A DNA stretch of 64,000 nt, taken from Mesostigma viride (lineage: Eukaryota > Streptophyta > Mesostigmatophyceae > Mesostigmatales > Mesostigmataceae). The DNA is taken from NCBI GenBank assembly GCA_009746045.1, contig RPFO01000253.1, forward strand, positions 3,478,636 through 3,542,635. The letters run 5' to 3'. Below the pieces are notes generated by a model. The model was given only the letters and a program-made list of their open reading frames with translations, was not told the origin of the DNA and searched no databases. How positions within the stretch are numbered: the first letter of the stretch is position 1; each line of letters opens with the position of its first letter. Made by a program: the position numbers and the translations under genes. Shown piece after piece: positions 57,669 through 64,000 of the stretch.

Positions 57669-60600
57669 TGTAGTAGCTTTTACCCTCTTCTTTTTGCTGC
57701 GATTTTTTTTTTGTTCTTGACAAGTCAACTCAGTTACTTGCATGGTGGTCAGATAGAGGCAGTCAAAATTTTGGCTGATTGCAGTACCAAGTATTCGGTG
57801 TCATGTGTGCAAACAACTCATTTTCCGGATTTGTCATTTTCGGCATGGGTCTCGGTCTCTCGGACCCATGCTGTTACTTACCCTTCCCGCAATTTGGATA
57901 CCGTGTCCCTTGTAATGAAATACCCCTTGGGTCTCTTTTTTCCTTTCTAGGCTTCTTTCTAGGTTTCTGGTGATTCTGCATATCATGTTGCTGATGTTCA
58001 TGGATCCTGTGGGAGGTATAGGCGTGGGGCTTGTGTGGTCTTTGGTGCCTGACTGTCCTAGCGCATTCCTTCGATTGCCAACAGGTGTCCACGCTGCCAT
58101 GCCTGTGCTTTCTGTAATCGTTGAATCGTCACCCAATTCAATGCTCTTGCCATCGCCGCCGTTGCTCTTGCGCCAGGTGGCGCCCTGGGGCCTACGATCC
58201 AGCATCCGCATGCCGGCCGGCGTGTACACCCACATCGCCGTCAGCTATGGGGCGGGGCGGTCCAAGGTCTATGTGAATGGGACACTCCGCGGCACGCAGA
58301 GGTCTGTTTATAACTGAAATAATATGAACTACTATACATACATTTGAAAGATTGTACTGCTGTAGTAGCAGTGTGTTTGCTTGTATATCCACCGTGCTAG
58401 CTTCTCTTAGCTGCTATCTGAAGCATGCCAGCTTCGGCTCAAGGCCGGGCAGAGAAGTGCAATGTCGTTGTTGGGGGCTGTAATCAGAGCACACATGACA
58501 GTGTCTTTAAAGTAACTTATGCATATTGCATGTGAGCATGCACCATGTATGTGTGCAAGAAAATTTCGCTCATGTAGTAGTATCTGTTTTGGGAGCCTGC
58601 TTCATCTTCCCCAGAATGGTGTCTTCCAAGGACGCGGCACCCGGCCGACGTGGTGTCACCATCTATCCCACCTCCCCTAGATGGAAGTGCATTTCTGGTA
58701 AAGGACCCCGAGTACTTCACCGTCAAGTATGCCTTCTCCCCCTCGGTTGCTCCCATCTGCCACCGTCCTGCCCACCGTGAATCAGTCTACGTGCTAATAC
58801 ATCCATGCCCACCAGGCATCACAACCTGTTAAGGCATAGTCATGAAAACATAGTTATGAAAACATAGTCTAATACATTCATGCCCACCAGGCATCACACC
58901 CTGTGAAAGCATAGTCATGAAAACATAGTTATGAAAACATAGTCTAATACATTCATGACCACCAGGCATCACACCCTGTGAAAGCATTGTCATGAAAACA
59001 TAGTAATGAAAACATAGTCATGAAAACATAGTAATGAAAACATAGTCATGAAAACATAGTCATGAAAACATAGTCATGCATGGGCTAGCGTACTCACCAC
59101 ATACGAACGCCACATGTGGCTCAAAATCTAGCTCCCTGCCGCGAGCAGCTTCTCCATCATTGGTGCCGCTAGTCCTCCACCGGTGATGCCGTTTCTTATG
59201 AAAAGGTGCCACAGATCATATCCTGCCCTGTCTTGCGCCACTTGCTTTATCCTGTCCACCCCTCGCCTATTCCTTCCCACCACTTGCGCTGCGTTGCGAC
59301 CACTGGCCCAGTGGTCCCACCACCGAACTTTGCCCTTGCCACAGATGGTGGATGCGTTCCATTTGTTCTTGGCACTTGTTGTTAACTAACGTCGCCGTGT
59401 TTGTTCCCTACAACCCCTACAATTGGCCACCTGTCCTGTCCGCCACCTGTCCTGTCCTGTCCCCCGCCTGCCCGCCGCCTGTCCAGGGAGGGCTCTCAGG
59501 CCCCCGACGAGACGACACCTGTCCTCATCGGCGCGATCCACGACGAGAGCGTCGCGTCGTCGCACTTTGACGGGGTCATCGACGAGGTCCGCCTGTGGAA
59601 CGTCGACCGCACACAAGTGGAGATTGAGGTGAGGCTTTTGTGTTTATCGCGAATGTGTAGTATTGAGGTGGGGTTGACACGCAAGAGAATATGGAGGTGG
59701 GGGGTGACAAGCAAAGATGAGATGAGGGTTTAGGAAAGGGTTGGCACATGAAGGTCGAGGTGAGGCGGTGCATTGTGAAACTGTAGTAATGCGATGGGCC
59801 TGTAAGCACGCAAATGGGAGATCGAGTTGAGCGTCCACGAATAGTCAAGCAGAAGAGAATGGCTAGTTTATCAGAAATCGTGGTCGCGTCCCTGGCGCAA
59901 GGGTACCGCAAGGTGAGGGTTGACACACGGAGAACCGAATAGGACGTCACACAAGTATTGAGGCTGGTTTTCCAGCGCAAGGGGTTGCTTGGTTGGGAGT
60001 CCACTGGACTGTGCGGATTCGCCGCTGTCATCGGGCATGGCGTCCGTGCAGAGCTTGCCATCCAGCATCTGTGGCCACATGATGCACTGCCCATTGCCAT
60101 ACTCACCTCTGTGTCTTTTGCCCTCATTCCAGCTCTTCCCCCCTCGCCTCTTAATTCCCCTTCCCCCCCCCTCCCCCCTGGAAAATTTTCACCTGACCCC
60201 TGCTGTCCCTTGTTTCTTGTCTGCCTTGCCATTTCTGCCCGTTCTCCGTTCTCCTCTCCCCCCCGCCCCAATGTGCACCAGAGCACGATGCACACCACGC
60301 TCACCGGGCTCGAGTATGGGCTCGCTGGGTACTGGACGTTCGATGACTGCGCAGGGTCACGGGCGAGGGACCTGACGGGCCACCACGACGCAATACTCCA
60401 CGGGGGAACGTGGATACGCACGGGCGTGGGTGAGTGGGGGGCGGTGCAGCAGTGCTGCTGGCTGTAGCTGTGCTGATGGTCTTCTTGGCTGCGTCCATTC
60501 CCAAGTGTCTCCCCTTGATGTATTTGACTAAAATGAATAGTAGCTCTCAAAGTGGCTAAGGTCTCCCCTTGATGTATTTGACTAACAAGAATAGTAGCTA

Positions 60601-63468
60601 TCAAAGTGGCGAAGGGGACCAAGCCATCTAATGTTGACTGTCCCCATAGCAGCACACCTCCACTGATGTTTGTAGTTTGTACCCTCATTTTTTTCACTGC
60701 TCTGTTTTTCTATCCACTTGCCCCTCCCACCTCCCCTCCACCCAGTCATCCACGTGCACCAATGGTCATGCGGGAACCAGGACGTGCCCCTTTCTGTATT
60801 GGATGTGCCCCTTTCTGTACTGGACGTGCCCCTTTCTGTACTGGATGTGCCCCTTTCTGTACTGGACGTGCCCCTTTCTGTACTGGACGTGCCCCTTTCT
60901 GTACTGGACGTGCCCCTTTCTGTACTGGATGTGCCCCTTCCTGTACTGGATGTGCCCCTTTCTGTACTGGACGTGCCCCTTTCTGTACTGGACGTGCCCC
61001 TTTCTGTACTGGACGTGCCCCTTTCTGTACTGGACGTGCCCCTTTCTGTACTGGATGTGCCCCTTTCTGTACTGGACGTGCCCCTTTCTGTACTGGACGT
61101 GCCCCTTTCTGTACCGGATGTGCCCCTTTCTGTACTGGACGTGCCCCTTTCTGTACTGGACGTGCCCCTTTCTGTACTGGACGTGCCCCTTTCTGTACTG
61201 GACGTGCCCCTTTCTGTACTGGATGTGCCCCTTTCTGTACTGGACGTGCCCCTTTCTGTACTGGATGTGCCCCTTTCTGTACTGGACGTGCCCCTTTCTG
61301 TACTGGATGTGCCCCTTTCTGTACTGGACGTGCCCCTTTCTGTACTGGACGTGCCCCTTTCTGTACTGGACGTGCCCCTTTCTGTACTGGATGTGCCCCT
61401 TCCTGTACTGGATGTGCCCCTTTCTGTACTGGACGTGCCCCTTTCTGTACTGGACGTGCCCCTTTCTGTACTGGACGTGCCCCTTTCTGTACTGGACGTG
61501 CCCCTTTCTGTACTGGATGTGCCCCTTTCTGTACTGGACGTGCCCCTTTCTGTACTGGACGTGCCCCTTTCTGTACCGGATGTGCCCCTTTCTGTACTGG
61601 ACGTGCCCCTTTCTGTACTGGATGTGCCCCTTTCTGTACTGGATGTGCCCCTTTCTGTACTGGACGTGCCCCTTTCTGTACTGGACGTGCCCCTTTCTGT
61701 ACTGGATGTGCCCCTTGCTGTAGTACTTCCGTTTTCTTCCTCGCTGTCGCTGTCCCCTTCCACCCAGCCACGAACCGTCATCCACGCGAATGACGACTCG
61801 CAGAGACATCGGGATGTGCCCCTTTCTCTATAATTCTCTTCCACTTCCTTCCACTTCCTTCCACTTCCTTCCACTTCCTTCCACTTCCTTCTGCTTTGTC
61901 ACTTTCCACTTCCACCCCCAGGTCCCCCACCCTCCCAAACTAGACATCCATGTGAACCAAAGACTAACAAACAAATTGGAACATTCCTATTTCCCTACTG
62001 CTATTTCCTGCCCTCTTGTCACTTCCCCCTTTCCCCCCCCCTCCCCCCTTCCCATGCAGTCATCCACGTGAACCGCGACTTTGTCAAGTGCGCCGACCGC
62101 GGTGGCAAGTGCAGCGTGGACCGTGGCGAGCCGCAGCTGGTGGGCGGCCTCGTCGACGAATCCGCACAGCGCGAGGAGTACTGGAAGCGCGCGGTCAAGA
62201 TCATGGAGTCGCAGAACGACATGAACCGCAAGATCATCCGCGACCTGCTCAAGCGGCTCCGAGCTTTAGAAAAAGCCGACAAGGCCGAGCGAGAGGCTCT
62301 CAAGAACGTGACAGCACAAGCAGGGCGACTGGAGAACACGACCGCGTCCATCGTGGCCGCGGGGGCTGCCAACGTGACCGCCCAACGGGAGCTGCTCAAG
62401 AAGCTCATCGCGGAGCACCTGGCCATTGACCAGGGGGGCAAGACCGCCAGCATCAACATCGTCGGCGGGGGGAAGAGCAAGGGCATGGGGGGGGACGACA
62501 CATCGGGTAGCAGTAGCGGGGTTGGGGTCGGAGGGGTCAGCAGCGGCGGCTTTGTCCCCATCGTCGCCTCGACGCCGGTGCGACCGGTTGGCAGCGCGGG
62601 TGGCAGCGGCAGCAGCATCCCGGCTCGTCTCAAGTCCAGTTCCTCCAGGGGCCCCTCCAAGGCGTCGGAGCTACTGGACGCGGTCCGCAACGAGGCGTCC
62701 CGAAATTGGAACCGAAGCAGCAGCAGCTCTGCCGCCACGACCAGTGGTGCCGGCAGTGTTGGTGCGAGCGGGATGGGGGGCAGTGGCGGCGTGGGAGGTG
62801 CGAGCAGTAGTGGCGCCACCGGCGGCGGCGGCAGTGGTGGTAGCACCCTCGGCAGCGCCAGTGGCGATCGGGTGCCTGTGACATCATTGTCATCGTCATC
62901 AGGCCCCGGCAGCCTATCGGGTCACGGCCACCTGCCGTCATCTGTAACCGACCGCCTCCTCGGCCCCCCCTTGCATGGGGGGGTCGGCAAGGGGGCCGTG
63001 GGGGCCACCGGGGCGGGGGCCAGCCGCATCCCCGACATCGCTGCCCTCGAGAAGGACATGTTGGGAGGGTCTGCGTCATCAACGACGACGGGAACGCCAG
63101 GAGGGTTGAACGCGGGTGCCAGCAGTAGCAAGGGGCTGTCGGGGTCTAGTAGCATGGGGGGAATCGGCGCAGGGTCCAAGGGGGCAGGAATGGTGGGGGA
63201 TAAGGCGGCGGGGTCGACAGTGGGGGGGAACATCCCACCCACAACGCCAGGTGGCAAGCCGCGGTCGTCCATTGAGGAGCTGGCGTCGCGCATGGAGAGC
63301 AGCGCGAGTCGGATCGGCAGGAGGAGTGGTAAACCGGGCGTGGGGGGAGGGTCTGGGGGGGGGGATGGGGACTGGGGCACACCGGGGCCGGGGGAGGGCG
63401 GGTCGGGGGTCGCAGGCGGCACCCAGGGGGGGGATGCGGGTGCGGGTGGTGCGGGGGGCAGTACCTAA
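50908..63468 (+). CDS. Membrane-anchored EF-hand/LamG-domain protein
   Basis: Eleven exons give 872 aa: 50908-51100, 52662-52759, 54145-54204, 54974-55065, 55617-55726, 56657-56763, 57389-57523, 58177-58301, 59487-59628, 60282-60429, 62060-63468. All are GT-AG with agreeing phases. A basic N-terminus is followed by one hydrophobic segment (residues about 34-54), suggesting a type II membrane protein. Residues 134-145 form a canonical EF-hand loop (DLNSDKQISRKE), so Ca2+ binding is likely. Residues about 185-404 are a LamG/concanavalin-like domain (FCVEAWIRP, GTIFSKY, YTHIAVSY, VYVNGTLRG, FDGVIDEVRLWN, GYWTFDD). Then come a coiled-coil-like Lys/Glu/Leu region (about 425-510) and a Gly/Ser tail of some 340 residues. 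Several NxT/S sequons (NLT, NVT, NTT) fit a lumenal or extracellular position. Binding to a glycan or wall partner is inference. Confidence 0.86.
51885..52650 (+). repeat. 13-bp TTCCCTTCCCCTC array
   Basis: Homopyrimidine minisatellite filling the end of intron 1 of the LamG gene, with CTTGTCCC and CTCTTTCCC variants. It ends in a C-run that serves as the polypyrimidine tract of the exon 2 acceptor (CCCAG at 52,661). Confidence 0.95.
53190..53245 (+). repeat. Dispersed repeat R1, short copy 3
   Basis: AGAGACAACCAGCGCAGG and GAGAATCCGGACCATGGTAG match the conserved start of R1. The rest is missing, so this is a truncated insertion or a fragment. Intron 2 of the LamG gene. Confidence 0.8.
53792..54118 (+). 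repeat. (CCCTGC)n hexamer array
   Basis: About 50 uninterrupted CCCTGC units, then two CTCAACTGC breaks, running up to the acceptor of exon 3 of the LamG gene. Pro-Ala, Leu-Pro and Arg-Gly readings are artefacts. Confidence 0.97.
55785..55967 (+). repeat. TATTGGTTTGTTCC repeat
   Basis: Irregular 14- and 23-bp units (CTATTGGTTTGTTCC, TTGGTTTGTGTTCC) after exon 5 of the LamG gene. It produces a false hydrophobic FLLVCSYWF reading. Confidence 0.92.
56007..56026 (+). other. Copy of exon 5 tail with donor
   Basis: CTGGACCGCAACCGCGCCG followed by GTGGGG repeats the exon 5 end (55,707-55,726) and its donor exactly, 300 bp downstream, with the minisatellite in between. Using it would lengthen the exon into sequence with stops. 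Confidence 0.8.
57578..57667 (+). repeat. (TG)n dinucleotide array
   Basis: About 90 bp of GT/TG with single T and C interruptions, in the intron after exon 7 of the LamG gene. Confidence 0.97.
58806..59086 (+). repeat. ATGAAAACATAGTC-type repeat
   Basis: Two to three copies of a unit of about 70 bp (CCACCAGGCATCACACCCTG, then CATAGTCATGAAAACATAGT) merging into a 14-15-bp CATAGTAATGAAAA array. Intronic. Confidence 0.9.
60746..60766 (+). other. Upstream copy of the exon 11 start
   Basis: CCCAG then TCATCCACGTG, the acceptor and first bases of exon 11 (62,060), occurs here 1.3 kb early; further degraded copies lie at 61,777 (GTCATCCACGCGAA) and 61,946. The 21-bp minisatellite sits between them. 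Confidence 0.7.
60776..61722 (+). repeat. 21-bp minisatellite, about 45 copies
   Basis: Unit ACGTGCCCCTTTCTGTACTG plus G, with ACGTG/ATGTG alternating. Blocks of variants recur in the same order (about 60,840-61,110 versus 61,310-61,580), showing a higher-order duplication of roughly 470 bp. The 21-bp period keeps five or six frames open at once, so the long ORFs here are not genes. Confidence 0.97.
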
Positions 63469-63981
63469 ACAAACTCTGCTTCCTTGGTTTTGACATGAGG
63501 ATGGCAGTAATGAGGTCCAAGGCGAGCATGAGATGAGAATGGGCATGGCGTCCTGGCCCATCTCGGCCCATGGCTGGCAACCCATTGGTAATGCATCCCG
63601 GCAGTGCGTAGCCAGGTTGGTCTCTCCCTTGGTGATTGTGAATTACCGCGCGAAGGATTTACCGTGGTGTATGGGAGATTTATAATTTTATATGCAGACA
63701 TGCGTGTGCATGGGCAGCCTGTCAGTGAGCTAGCCACCACCAGCCAGCCACCGCCGGTTTGTCCCTTGCGTGGCTGCGGATCTGGCATTCCTGGAGGAAG
63801 GTTTGTCGTTGGAGGACGGGAAGCCGCAGCCCTTCCTAAAGCTTAAGAAAGGACGAGCAAGCTTCCAACAATGGAGGAAATAGCAGCTTAAGAAAGGATT
63901 GTTTTTGGAGGAAATAGCTTCTGTCCCTCATGTCGACCCTGTCACCTCCTGACGTGCCCCTCTGCGGACAACTCGGCCACA
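63469..63981 (+). other. 3' flank, possibly a 5' LTR
   Basis: Downstream of the LamG stop. No gene seen. A TTTATAATTTTATATGC stretch at about 63,679 could be a TATA region, and the segment ends ..GGCCACA two bases before a primer-binding-site-like sequence. These would fit the end of an LTR, but no second LTR or internal coding sequence lies inside the window. Confidence 0.3.
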
Positions 63982-63983
63982 CG

Positions 63984-63995
63984 TGGTATCAGGGC
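63984..63995 (+). other. Primer-binding-site-like sequence (tRNA-Met type)
   Basis: TGGTATCAGGGC differs by one base from TGGTATCAGAGC, the usual plant retrotransposon primer-binding site complementary to initiator tRNA-Met. It lies 2 nt after a CA dinucleotide, the expected LTR end. A chance match is possible. Confidence 0.35.
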
Positions 63996-64000
63996 CTGTA

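Noticed and set aside
60582-61874. Five overlapping ORFs of 340-430 codons on both strands
   Set aside because: A 21-bp minisatellite keeps frames open; it lies in an intron of the LamG gene.

Overview
The window is nuclear DNA of a eukaryote with many spliceosomal introns, most likely an alga. I see no rRNA or tRNA and cannot name the species. The evidence is three exon-intron genes whose phases can be followed through GT-AG junctions: a fused NADH-dehydrogenase-like/selenophosphate synthetase (SelD) gene, a DUF2993-type protein with a long organelle-targeting-like leader, and a membrane-anchored EF-hand/LamG protein. SelD-NDH fusions are known from green algae, stramenopiles and some bacteria, and DUF2993 is common in cyanobacteria and plastid-bearing eukaryotes.

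Layout. 1-960: (CTCCCT)n and (CT)n. 960-12,300: a compact, one-strand island of unrecognised genes. It holds five small ORFs (one with a MYND zinc finger, two sharing a CX4C-X10-CX2H motif), one large multi-exon gene with homopolymer frameshifts, and a further exon or gene. Its non-coding gaps (intergenic and intronic) hold at least 19 copies of a short hairpin motif not seen elsewhere in the window. 12,300-15,200: no confident gene, one possible minus-strand exon and one copy of a dispersed repeat. 15,219-41,334: the SelD-NDH fusion in 22 exons (771 aa). 41,335-45,437: repeats, no recognised gene. 50,094-45,438 (minus): DUF2993-like gene in 5 exons (387 aa). 50,908-63,468: TM/EF-hand/LamG gene in 11 exons (872 aa), divergent from the DUF2993 gene across about 0.8 kb. 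63,469-64,000: downstream DNA ending in a possible LTR edge with a tRNA-Met-type primer-binding site.

Three things stand out. (1) The hairpin family keeps a 5-bp stem/4-nt loop while its sequence drifts, and it stays in non-coding gaps. (2) In the host genes, many introns start or end with tandem copies of the adjoining exon edge together with its splice site; in one case this makes two extra in-frame 21-nt micro-exons. (3) Splice donors differ between the island (five of six GTAAG) and the rest (none of 31 GTAAG, mostly GTGGGT or GTGAG), so the island may have a separate origin. Introns of the host genes also carry very large simple-sequence and minisatellite arrays, which produce long artificial ORFs.
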